A stretch of DNA of 64,000 nt from Leucobacter insecticola (lineage in GTDB: Bacteria > Actinomycetota > Actinomycetes > Actinomycetales > Microbacteriaceae). This document shows positions 56,052-64,000 of this stretch, one piece after another. The translations under genes were made by a program, and so were the position numbers. The notes under the pieces are model-generated. The model searched no databases. It was not told the DNA's origin and worked only from the letters and a program-made list of their open reading frames with translations. Each line of letters starts with the position of its first letter. Positions within the stretch are counted from its first letter, which is position 1. Location of the stretch: contig NZ_CP049934.1 of NCBI RefSeq assembly GCF_011382965.1, forward strand, positions 372,001-436,000. The letters are read 5' to 3'.

Positions 56052-58223
56052 CTAAAATCGCGCAGCATCGTTTTCGCGAATATATGTAACGCCGAATGCG
56101 CGCACTTGCCGAAATTCTTGTCGAGTCGTGGCAAAATCCATCCAGCCCCCCTCGAATTTCTGAAATATGTCGAGGCCACGACCCAAATTAATGCGCCATC
56201 CCGTGTCTGCCGTGATCCAGCGATCATGCGCGGAGGGGTCGAATGACACCTTCAATTCAATACCGTATTGTACAGAACGGTCGTGGATATCTTTGAGCAT
56301 CTCGAGTTGCCTACCCTTAAACACCGGGTCGGGGTCTTGGCTGGTGACAAGCACAAACGTGATGTTGTCAGCGGGGTCTTTGGCTCCGGCGAGCATCGCC
56401 AGCAGCTCAACAAGGTTCCGCCCTTGGTGCGGCTGTCGCAAGTAAGGATCTCGGAGACTAATCTCGGTAGCACCCGCGAGATATGGCATCAGCAACGTTT
56501 CGAAGCTAACACCGCGCTGGTTTTCGGAGTAGTCACGTTGCCCAGCAAAAAGCGATTCGGAATCGTCTGCTTTGGTCGTGCTAGTTGCCTCGGCCACGGA
56601 AGCTACGGCCCCCAAGCGTGGTGCGCCAGTAGACGGCGCGCGATCCACTCCGCCTTCATCAGCTTGATCCCCTGCTGCCACACCAGTCGAACGATAGTAG
56701 TGCTGCGGGTATTCGTCCTCTTCGAGCGTAGTGACTGCGCACCATTCACCCGTGTTCGTTTCGTAGCCGAACTTCACCTGGGCCATGGTGTCGTCAATGC
56801 GGAGGATCTGGTCCTTAACTCGTTTGCGGCCCTCGACCGCGAACCGCAAAATCTCTTCAATTTCTTCGGGCGCCGCCTGCTCGTGAGGGTAGAGCAACTT
56901 CATAAGCCCCGAGAAGGTCTTGTGAATCGCATCGCGATCCCGAGTCGAAATATCCTTCCCGAGCGTGAAGTGTTGCTGGTAGCGGTCGGAGTAGTCGACA
57001 TTGCGCATCGACTTGAGCACCTCGGCGATGTAGTCGACGACAAAGCCGTAACCCTCGGAAAACATCTCGCCGCGTATTGTGTCGACCTCCCACCCCGGAA
57101 TGTAGAAGTGCAGGCGGTCAAGGTATGCGGGGTCGTGGTAGCTTTCGGGCAGCTCATCGAAGAGGTCTGAGTGCTTCAGCATGTACGGCACGGTGTGCGA
57201 GGTGTTGCCGACGAACACCATCGACGCTTCTGCCCCGAGCGTTTCGACACCTCGCGAGAATGACTTGTTCGCCATGTAGTTTTTCATGATGTCTACGAGG
57301 GCCTTGTCGGTGCGCTTCTTCTTGCCCGCGAACTCGTCGAAGGCGACGACGTCCCAGTACCCGACGAGACCGATGCGCCCGTTGGTGTTGTTGACGAACA
57401 GCTTCGGTACGGTCACTTCGCCGCCCGAGATGAGCATGCCGTGCGGCGAGAACTCGGAGTAAATGTGTGACTTGCCGGTGCCCTTGGGGCCGAGTTCGAC
57501 GAGGTTGTAGTTGCGTTCAACGAACGGAATCAGGCGCACAAGCTGCAGCAGCTTGGCGCGCCTGCCAAACATCTCGGGGTTGAAGCCGATCGACTGAATG
57601 AGCAGGTCGAGCCATTCGTCGGTGGTGAACTCGTAGCGCGCTGCGAGATAGCCGGCGAAATTGAAACTCGACATCTGAATGGGCTTGAGCGATGCGAGAA
57701 CCCACGGCGCGGCCTTTGGCTCGTCTGTGTGGAGGTACTCAATGTCACACAGGCACCACACCCCGCCGACAAGCAGCTTTTGGTGCGCATTCACCGTGCC
57801 GGAGTCAACGACAACACCCTTGATACCGAGGTTCACGAACTCGGCTTGGTAGACATCGTCCTTCTCGTTGAGGGTGACGCTCACGCGATCAATGATGCGG
57901 TAGCGACCCTTCTCTTTGATCTTCGACTTGACGAGCTCTGACTGGTTACGGTGTACGTAGTGCTCGGCAAGAATCAAGCGAACGGTGTCGATGCCGCTCT
58001 GGATCGTGGCCTCTTCATCTGACGCCGCATACTGCCCGAGCAGATACTCGAGTACATACGAGGGCACGATGGCGTTGCCCTTGACTGCCTTGACAAGATC
58101 CTTCCGCACGACCATCCCGGCGAAGTGCTCGTTGATTTTGCGGTCGAGTGGGGTTTGGTTTGGCTGCTGCGCTTCGACTGCCTCTTGTGCCGTCTGCCCC
58201 TGTGTTGCTTCGTCGCTGTGCAT
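56052..58223 (-). CDS. brxL: BREX protein BrxL (AAA+ ATPase), no Lon protease domain seen
   Basis: BrxL is a hexameric AAA+ protein needed for BREX phage defence. The N-terminal DNA-binding region (about 25-110) is followed by the AAA+ core: Walker A LGPKGTGKSHIYSEFSP (about residue 245), Walker B VVAFDEFAGKKK (about 300), and sensor-like VFVGNTSHTVPYML (about 342). After a linker (about 530-580) comes a phospholipase-D-like region (ISLRDPYLRQPHQGRNLVEL; GLDIFQKFEGG), similar to MIT_C, where other BrxL proteins carry a Lon domain. Starts at ATG 58223 or GTG 58229. Confidence 0.88.
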   Translation of the reverse strand: MHSDEATQGQTAQEAVEAQQPNQTPLDRKINEHFAGMVVRKDLVKAVKGNAIVPSYVLEYLLGQYAASDEEATIQSGIDTVRLILAEHYVHRNQSELVKSKIKEKGRYRIIDRVSVTLNEKDDVYQAEFVNLGIKGVVVDSGTVNAHQKLLVGGVWCLCDIEYLHTDEPKAAPWVLASLKPIQMSSFNFAGYLAARYEFTTDEWLDLLIQSIGFNPEMFGRRAKLLQLVRLIPFVERNYNLVELGPKGTGKSHIYSEFSPHGMLISGGEVTVPKLFVNNTNGRIGLVGYWDVVAFDEFAGKKKRTDKALVDIMKNYMANKSFSRGVETLGAEASMVFVGNTSHTVPYMLKHSDLFDELPESYHDPAYLDRLHFYIPGWEVDTIRGEMFSEGYGFVVDYIAEVLKSMRNVDYSDRYQQHFTLGKDISTRDRDAIHKTFSGLMKLLYPHEQAAPEEIEEILRFAVEGRKRVKDQILRIDDTMAQVKFGYETNTGEWCAVTTLEEDEYPQHYYRSTGVAAGDQADEGGVDRAPSTGAPRLGAVASVAEATSTTKADDSESLFAGQRDYSENQRGVSFETLLMPYLAGATEISLRDPYLRQPHQGRNLVELLAMLAGAKDPADNITFVLVTSQDPDPVFKGRQLEMLKDIHDRSVQYGIELKVSFDPSAHDRWITADTGWRINLGRGLDIFQKFEGGWMDFATTRQEFRQVRAFGVTYIRENDAARF

Positions 58224-58350
58224 CGTCACTTCACCCTTTCGCTGCTCCCTCGATTATGACAGCTCAACCGTTTCACAGGCCTCCGACATCGTGGCACGAC
58301 ACCTCAGCTGTAGCCGGAAGCTCGGGCGACACCTGGGCATAAACGCACTG

Positions 58351-58552
58351 AAGATCAGAGAGGCATTGTTCGCCCTCGATCATCAAGAGCGCGCCGCGGT
58401 GATTCATGAGGCCTTACAAAGCCTTGATGGCGCCCTCATTGAGCACATAACCAAGACGAGGTTGATGCGGCCGAGACACTGAGTTGCGGAGCCGCATCGA
58501 TAGTGTTGAGGGCGGCAAGTCTGAGGCGACCGAATCAATGACACCCGACTAG
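58351..58552 (+). pseudogene. Decayed addiction-module antitoxin relic
   Basis: IREALFALDHQERAAVIHEALQSLDGA reads like the conserved LxxxERxxLxxxLLxSLD region of TIGR02574-type antitoxins (quoted in two overlapping parts). After two frame changes ELRSRIDSVEGGKSEATES follows, matching the family's C-terminal RRIDxVExGxxxP region. No intact frame or start remains. It lies opposite and upstream of brxL. Confidence 0.6.
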
Positions 58553-58767
58553 CCTGTATCGGGCAGATACTTCCCGGGATGAATCAGGCACCCCTGGTGC
58601 GCAGAATGGGCGTGAGCAAGTTTCCGTTTCGAGTTGTCGGCTGCGTCGCTGAAGAAAGCCTTGTCGTGCTCGCCTACGCGCGCGCGAGACGCGAACCAGG
58701 CTACTGGGATACTCGACGCACTGACTACTTTCTAGCCTGCAGCTTATGGCGAAGGAGTGGGCGTTAA
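58531..58767 (+). pseudogene. Decayed ParE/RelE-superfamily toxin, C-terminal relic
   Basis: The frame gives APLVRRMGVSKFPFRVVGCV and LVVLAYARARREPGYW, the last two strands of a ParE/RelE toxin (family form: RRFPYxVxYRVExDxIVVLAVxHxxRxPxxW). The N-terminal half is missing or broken by stops. It directly follows the antitoxin relic in the same orientation and overlaps the 3' end of the convergent membrane-protein gene. Confidence 0.65.
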
Positions 58768-59604
58768 TGACGAAGACGGAAATAGGGTGGATACCTGGTG
58801 AATGAATGCTTCCCCCAAATCGAATGCGAGACCACTCGTAAATGCGAGCGCAAGGAGCCCCACAAAGGCGGCGACGATCCAGACACGCAAGCCAGTGGCC
58901 CATTTGTTCAGCCAGAACAGCGCAAGCCAGAACCAGCGCGGACGGCCGCCGGAAGCGATATTGACGGCCGAAATCGCCGCCAAGCAAAGCGCCATGAAGA
59001 CCAGCAGCATCAACATGCACAAACCTGCACCAATCATCTGATTCGCGACCTGCTGAAACTCCCCGTGTTTCGACTGGAGAAATGAACCTATTGCACCGTG
59101 TTTTGCGACATAAGCTCGCATTACTTCCACGGCCTCACCGTGGATTGGAGCGTTCTGCAGCCAGTAGGCATTGAACAGGCCAGCGGTCCAGAGAGCCGAG
59201 CTCAACAAGATCCGCCAAACGACAGATCTGCCATCCACGCACTTCTTCACCCAGAAGACGAGAAAAGCGACAACAGTGGCCAGGAACACAAGCGCGGAGA
59301 AGACCACCAGCCACACGGTAATTTCGCCAACGTACTCGGAGTATCTTGCAACCGCAACAATGGTGGCGATGACCAAGAGAACAATGACCCACTTTTCGTT
59401 CTCGTCGGCGATCCGCAACACCGGGAGTCGCGCATTGAGCCGCCACGGAGTTGCCCGCCTCGCGATGAGGATAGCATCGTTGAGGGAACGGTTAGTCCCT
59501 GTCCGCTTGGGCGCAGCGGCATCCGCGAACGCGGAACCCATAATGACACCGGGGACGATAAGGGCAGCACTAAGCCAGATAGAAAACAGTGTCGGTGGAT
59601 TCAC
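58744..59604 (-). CDS. Multi-pass membrane protein of unknown function
   Basis: This 286-residue protein has a signal-like first segment (residues 5-28), membrane helices at about 72-90, 93-117, 132-150, 190-215 and 235-262, and a soluble loop at about 150-188. No family is recognised. It starts at GTG, overlapping the stop of the 40-residue membrane peptide (GTGA), so it is translated with that peptide after HerA. A membrane partner would be unusual for a SIR2-HerA module and might be an effector or a sensor. Confidence 0.65.
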   Translation of the reverse strand: MNPPTLFSIWLSAALIVPGVIMGSAFADAAAPKRTGTNRSLNDAILIARRATPWRLNARLPVLRIADENEKWVIVLLVIATIVAVARYSEYVGEITVWLVVFSALVFLATVVAFLVFWVKKCVDGRSVVWRILLSSALWTAGLFNAYWLQNAPIHGEAVEVMRAYVAKHGAIGSFLQSKHGEFQQVANQMIGAGLCMLMLLVFMALCLAAISAVNIASGGRPRWFWLALFWLNKWATGLRVWIVAAFVGLLALAFTSGLAFDLGEAFIHQVSTLFPSSSLTPTPSP

Positions 59605-59723
59605 CAGTCGTCACCGCGCCCGCGTGGAACGTTGTTCAGCAAATAAGTAACGACGATGCTAACAACCATCGAAACAACACCTATGACGATGTCCCACGTA
59701 TGTTCAGAAAGAAATTCGCTCAT
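59601..59723 (-). CDS. 40-residue single-pass membrane peptide
   Basis: MSEFLSEHTWDIVIGVVSMV continues IVVTYLLNNVPRGRGDDW: one membrane helix flanked by an acidic N-terminus and a basic C-terminus. The same frame is open to a GTG at 59816 that overlaps the herA stop (GTGA), giving a 71-residue alternative. The ATG version is preferred because the extension is polar and lacks a ribosome binding site. It overlaps the next gene by four bases. Confidence 0.55.
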   Translation of the reverse strand: MSEFLSEHTWDIVIGVVSMVVSIVVTYLLNNVPRGRGDDW

Positions 59724-59812
59724 GCGCACCAGCCTGTCGTTCGGGTCTCTATATCTGTCACCGAGCACCACATCTTCTCCTACTACCTGTACTGCCTGTA
59801 ATGCTTGCCGCG

Positions 59813-61992
59813 TCACTCATCTGCATAACTGCCTTCGCCTGAATTATCTTCTCCGCCTGTCCATACAGCTTCAGCGTCGAAGCTGTCGTGTTGTCCCTGA
59901 TCGGGTTCGTGAGCGGTGGCATTTGCGAAGCCTTGCCAATCGTCAGCGATAGCCTTCCAATCCACGGTCCGCTCCACGAGCTCGTCGTTGTCATTTTTAC
60001 CTGACCAGACGTTCCAGAAGTCTGGGTCATCTGATTGAGGGCGTTGCTCTTGATTGAGCATACGCATTTCCACCGACACTGGCAGTTCTGAAGCCCAGCC
60101 AAGCAATATCGCGTTTCGTGAGGGCAACGTTGGTAGATCACGCAGAAGCCCACGAAGGTTGTCAGGAACAAGTCGCTGCACCAGGTCTTGGTCCGTGTGG
60201 TTACTTAGCCTGTGAAGCAAGAAGCTGTTGCACTGCGACAACACTGTCGGCGAGAGCTCGCTTGGTCTCTGGGAGGAGAGAACCAACCCGAGTCCGAACT
60301 TCCTGCCCTCCCGCGCGATCTTTTCGAAAATGGCGCTGCATGCATCCTGCGCACCTTGTATATCACCGTCCGCAGATCGACGTTTGATAAATGTGTGGGC
60401 CTCTTCCATAACAAGCACGGTCGGGAGGACAGCGCCGTCATTGAGTTTGCGGTAACGTTGGAGCGCTTCAAGGGTCATACGGGCGATGACTGCGGTGATG
60501 ACATGAACCGACTCTGCTGGGAGAAGTGAAAGGTCTAGTACGGTGATTACCGCACTGTCCTCCCGCGTTTCACTCCCGAAGTGATTCTCGAGCCAGCTCG
60601 CAAGAGTTAACTCCATGTCATCCCCGGCAATTTGCCGCAACTGAACATTTGATATGAGCGATCGGATCCTGGTCACCAAGAAGTCGGTAAATTGTGACAC
60701 CTTTTCCTCGACACCGAGTTGTTCAAAGTGGTCCGCGAGCGTCTCAATTCGAAATGGAAGCGGTGCGTCTTCGGAAACGCAGTCCGTAGCGATCGAACCT
60801 CCGAACTCATTGGCAATCTCGGCCAAGCACGTAATCGTGTACTTCAGATCGTTCAGCTTAAACGCTCGGAAGTACTCTCCTTTACCGCCTTCCAAGGTGT
60901 TCGCCTGCTCGTCTAAATATTTCCCTAGTCGGCCTGCCAGTATAGAGAGATTGTCCCCTTCTTCGGCGTAGTAATTGAGATCTTCGACAACTGTTCGCAT
61001 GTACTTGCCAACCATCGTCGCTTTGTCTTTGTAAAGATTCTCGGAAATATATCTCCCAAGCAGTACCATCTGGGAAGTGAGATAGCGGCGAACCTCGCGG
61101 CTACGTAACTCTGCGGTTTCAGTTCCCCCCGAGAGGCCGCTCCTGACATCTCGCAACGCTCGCTTCAACAAAGGGCGCTGTGTCGCCGCGCTCGCTTGAG
61201 CGATGGCGGCCCATTCGTCACTATTCCACAACCACGTTGGCACAACCATTTGCTGAGCGCCATCACGTGGCTCAACAGAAAATACTCGGGCGCCAAGGTC
61301 ATTGAAAGTCTTCGAGTACTCGCCGTTGGGGTCGAGCACGATAAACCGTGCATTCGGGTCTGAACCGGACTTCTTCCTAGCCGCTTCAAGTGACCACCGA
61401 ATAAGCCCCGCCACGGAACATGATTTGCCGCTGCCCGTGTTGCCAAGAACTGCCAAGTGGCGTCCAAACAATCGATCCGGGTCAATCATCACATTGGCGT
61501 CTGCGGCGAGCGGACTCGTGCCAATCTTCACGTGACGATTGTCGCCCGATTCGACTATCGCACGCAGCTGCGCCACTGTTGGTAAGACTGCAGGGTCGCC
61601 GACAGTGGGAAAGGTCAGCACCCCGCGCTTGAACGAATACGACTCATCCCCGTTTTTCCCTGTGCCAACACGCGTCAACTCGCCGAGCGGGCTCAGGCTA
61701 AGTTTGCGCATCGGGTATGGAACATCGAGCAGACCAAAGTCTTGCATCCCCTTACGCAGGGGTACCGCGACCGCTCCACAGTTACCCATTCGACTTGCCC
61801 AACAACGAAACCGACATCTGAGGGAAGAAGCAGATAGCTATTAATACGAGGAAACGTGCGTGGCATTCCTGTGTTCATTGCGATCGAATCAGGTGCCTCA
61901 ATATCGAGCATGACCTCAATCTTGTCCGGCGCCAGAAATTCGACTGATCCAATGCGCAACGAGTCCGCAAACGCCATAGGGGTGTATGTCAT
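59813..61992 (-). pseudogene. herA: HerA-type DUF87 ATPase/translocase, single-base frameshift
   Basis: HerA forms hexameric DNA translocases and assembles with SIR2 in defence complexes. The true N-terminus starts at ATG 61992 (MTYTPMAFADSLRIGSVEFL), a HAS-barrel. At CGGTACCCC-TGCG the frame breaks (plus-strand GGGG 61759-61762); one more C gives YPLRKGMQDFGLLDVPYP and a 726-residue protein. The second frame holds Walker A VLGNTGSGKSCS, LVMEEAHTFIKRR (Walker B), and SSQRPSELSPTVLSQCNSF. It starts two bases after the SIR2 stop. Confidence 0.85.
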
Positions 61993-61994
61993 GA

Positions 61995-63362
61995 TCAAGC
62001 ACCACCTTTGGTGCTCTTGCCGTTTTCATCCGTGCGAGGGTTTGGTCCGATTCGCTGCCTAAGTAGATCAGCCATCCTCCTGGAAGCAGTGTCGATCGAC
62101 GCCTTCGGCAGGTAGTGAGAGGTGAGAGGTTCAATACCCGCCAATTCTGGCCCAATCATCAGGGAGATCTGCGCCTGGCGGCCCCAATTCTCGTAAGCGT
62201 CCATAATCCGGCCAAGTTTGTCATCATGCGAAATGATCACCAAGTGCGTTGACGGAATCGTGAGCGCATCACGAATAACGCGGTTGATGTGTTCATCACC
62301 AAAACTGTACCCGTAGGTCACGAGGGTGCTATTCGGGCGAGCGACCGCCGCTGCTAGGTCCCGAAACAGCTCGACATAGGGGTACTCCGCAGTCTCCCTG
62401 TCCTTGGTTGAATTTGGGTAGATGATGAGACTATTTGCATCGGCACCTTCAAGACCTGGAGCATCGAGATACGGGGCGATGTCGCGAGCGCCGAAAGGAA
62501 GCCCCATACGTCGTATCGACTCGTCGACGTTTACCCAGTCAAGTGAACCGTGCAATTTGGTGAGTCGCGCAACTCCTTCCACAAAACGAGGTTCACCGCG
62601 AATACCCGGTGGGTTGTAGTGGAGGTCGAGATCCATGCGAGACGAACGAAAGATTGGAGCCAGTGAACCGACAAACCGGTCGAGCAAATGCAAGCCCGCG
62701 AGTTCCGCTCCAATTTCGAGCACGCGATCATAATTGGTAGTGAAGATACTCAAACGGTCGCGGCTACCAGTGCGGCTGGCAAAGCTCATCAGGAACGACA
62801 CAAGCGCATTGAAAGCCTCCGCCCTTTTGTCGTGTTCCGCCGTCGCTAGAGCCCTTTCGCCGTCAAGAACTGACTGCGCGAACTCGCGCAGCACCCCCTC
62901 CAGCTCGGTTCGCAGTCCGTCTGCACGATCGTCTTCGAGGATCTCGAGACCGCGAAGAAGCTGAGTGGCCACCCGAACCTGATCCTCAATGTTTGGCTGC
63001 TCCCGACCGGCAGCTTCGGCTGATACTTGAGCTTGAGGCTCAATCAAATTATTGAACTGAGGGAAGTCACCACCGGCCATCCCCGAGTTCGAATTTGCCT
63101 CGGCAAGGTAACTAAGCCCGACAGTGAGCCCCGAGCCAACCAAAAGATTGAGATGATCTGACTGCAACAACGCAGTCAGCCAGGGCTCAACACGTTCGCG
63201 CAAATCTCTCTTGTGAACCCTTGCGTCACTGTCATCACACCAATCCGGATTTACCGTTCCGTTGGCAGGAGTAACGTACCCTCCATCCTCCAATGTGAAC
63301 ACAAATGGTTTCGCGTCATCCCGTACCTTGAGTATGTTCACCGGTGGTGTTGAGTCGGCCAT
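61995..63362 (-). CDS. SIR2-family NADase-like defence protein
   Basis: SIR2 defence proteins degrade NAD+ when a phage is sensed. The 455-residue protein has LNLLVGSGLTVGLS (about residue 71, NAD-binding glycines), IFTTNYDRVLE (about 206, with the conserved Asn and Asp), KLHGSLDW with the catalytic His (271), and LVTYGYSFGDEHINRVI (about 347). A long helical insert lies between the first and second blocks. The ATG has AAGGAG nine bases upstream. It is 15 bases after the pglZ stop and directly before herA, so it is part of the BREX transcript. Confidence 0.88.
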   Translation of the reverse strand: MADSTPPVNILKVRDDAKPFVFTLEDGGYVTPANGTVNPDWCDDSDARVHKRDLRERVEPWLTALLQSDHLNLLVGSGLTVGLSYLAEANSNSGMAGGDFPQFNNLIEPQAQVSAEAAGREQPNIEDQVRVATQLLRGLEILEDDRADGLRTELEGVLREFAQSVLDGERALATAEHDKRAEAFNALVSFLMSFASRTGSRDRLSIFTTNYDRVLEIGAELAGLHLLDRFVGSLAPIFRSSRMDLDLHYNPPGIRGEPRFVEGVARLTKLHGSLDWVNVDESIRRMGLPFGARDIAPYLDAPGLEGADANSLIIYPNSTKDRETAEYPYVELFRDLAAAVARPNSTLVTYGYSFGDEHINRVIRDALTIPSTHLVIISHDDKLGRIMDAYENWGRQAQISLMIGPELAGIEPLTSHYLPKASIDTASRRMADLLRQRIGPNPRTDENGKSTKGGA

Positions 63363-63377
63363 TTCTAACTCCTTCGT

Positions 63378-64000
63378 CTAGAAATCAAAGTCCGTGCCGA
63401 ACGCGCGCCTCAGGGTGTAGTGCACACTCTTGTAAGTTTTCCACACCTCGGTGCCCGTGATCGGTTCTTCAAGGCGCAGCTCGACGCGCTTCTCGTTCGC
63501 CGCGTCTGCTTCTTGGGCAAGCAGCAAACGCACACTTTGAAAGCGGTCTCGGGGTTCTTCGCTACTCTGGTCAAAGACCAGTTCGACCCGGTTCGAGACC
63601 AGCTCGTCGCCGAAGTAGAGCCCCGCCCGCAGCTTCCGCTCGGGGCGCTGCGCGGTCACGGCCGCGGTTTGGTACAACTTCACAACCATCTGTCCGGTCG
63701 TGATCTTGTCGCTCTCGGGGTGTATGTCGACGTCAACAGGTGAGACGGTATCGGCGCGCACCTTCCTGATCGATACGACCGGCACGACGATCTCTTGCAG
63801 CATGGCACCCCCGTGCACAAATCGTGAGCCGGCACCCTGCTTCGCGATGCGGTGAATGGAGTTCGGGGTCAGCACATCCAAGTCACTCTCAAGCCCCACC
63901 TCAGCTGATGTGAACTTTCGAAACGCCTGGTCCTTCTTCAGTCCGCGTCCAAGCACGTAGCGCCGGTTCTTCAGCAAGATCTCATCGCCGTGTGGCTCGG
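63378..64000 (-). CDS. pglZ: BREX alkaline-phosphatase-fold protein PglZ, 3' end only
   Basis: Only the last 206 codons are in the window; the frame is open to its right edge (EPHGDEILLKNRRYVLGRGL). The core motif GSRFVHGGAMLQEIVVPVV (about nt 63782-63838) is the diagnostic end of the PglZ catalytic domain. A beta-sandwich tail (YQTAAVTAQRPERKLRAGLY; VHYTLRRAFGTDFDF) follows. PglZ works with PglX and BrxC in BREX. The upstream BREX genes (brxA, brxB, brxC, pglX) should lie beyond 64 kb. Confidence 0.85.
   Translation of the reverse strand, partial: EPHGDEILLKNRRYVLGRGLKKDQAFRKFTSAEVGLESDLDVLTPNSIHRIAKQGAGSRFVHGGAMLQEIVVPVVSIRKVRADTVSPVDVDIHPESDKITTGQMVVKLYQTAAVTAQRPERKLRAGLYFGDELVSNRVELVFDQSSEEPRDRFQSVRLLLAQEADAANEKRVELRLEEPITGTEVWKTYKSVHYTLRRAFGTDFDF

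Noticed and set aside
56268..57170. Plus-strand frame of 300 codons opposite brxL
   Set aside because: It is antisense to the BrxL AAA+ core and has no ribosome binding site or family likeness.

Overview
The window is high-GC DNA of an actinobacterium, most likely a Microbacteriaceae member close to Leucobacter. That placement is inferred from the GC-rich codon use, a ClpB without the N-terminal Clp_N domain behind a perfect HspR/HAIR operator, an nrdHIEF class Ib ribonucleotide reductase operon with NrdR boxes, and the mix of housekeeping genes. No rRNA, tRNA, CRISPR array, integrase or intact insertion sequence was seen.

Layout. 1-5.9 kb: a truncated ABC exporter, an RNA methyltransferase, a decayed aldo/keto reductase, clpB with its heat-shock operator, and a dimethylargininase. 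5.9-15.5 kb: a VapBC-type toxin-antitoxin pair, an aromatic-acid module (monooxygenase, oxidoreductase, MHS transporter, divergent LysR), a HemQ-like protein, and a CoA-transferase/thiolase operon with a divergent IclR regulator. 15.6-24 kb: a D,D-carboxypeptidase, an ABC-2 exporter with a divergent TetR and two matching operators, and an acyl-CoA ligase-TetR-M20 peptidase operon. 24-29.5 kb: a CitAB-type two-component system divergent from tctCBA, bracketed by 36-bp near-identical direct repeats. 29.5-36.5 kb: an aminoacyl-lipid synthase (MprF-like) with a partner esterase, small membrane proteins, and a NarL-type two-component system. 36.5-42.8 kb: a DUF3800 gene behind a small structured RNA and terminator, nrdHIEF, and rlmH with a duplicated 5' scrap. 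43-52.5 kb: an aminotransferase, a hydrolase, the AbiE toxin-antitoxin pair, and an LysR-regulated MHS transporter/carbamoylase/amidase operon.

52.5-64 kb is an accessory defence island. Read on the minus strand it runs pglZ (3' end only), SIR2, HerA, a 40-residue membrane peptide, a multi-pass membrane protein, brxL, a small ORF, and a 658-residue coiled-coil protein. This is a BREX locus with a SIR2-HerA (Nezha-like) module and two unknown membrane genes inserted between pglZ and brxL. A decayed ParE/RelE-type toxin-antitoxin relic lies just upstream of brxL on the opposite strand.

Four otherwise normal genes (clpB, a TetR, the mprF-like gene, herA) are each broken by one missing base in a short G/C run. 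Restoring one base heals each at its family's normal length. This looks more like homopolymer under-calling in the assembly than four real mutations, so these genes may be intact in the organism.
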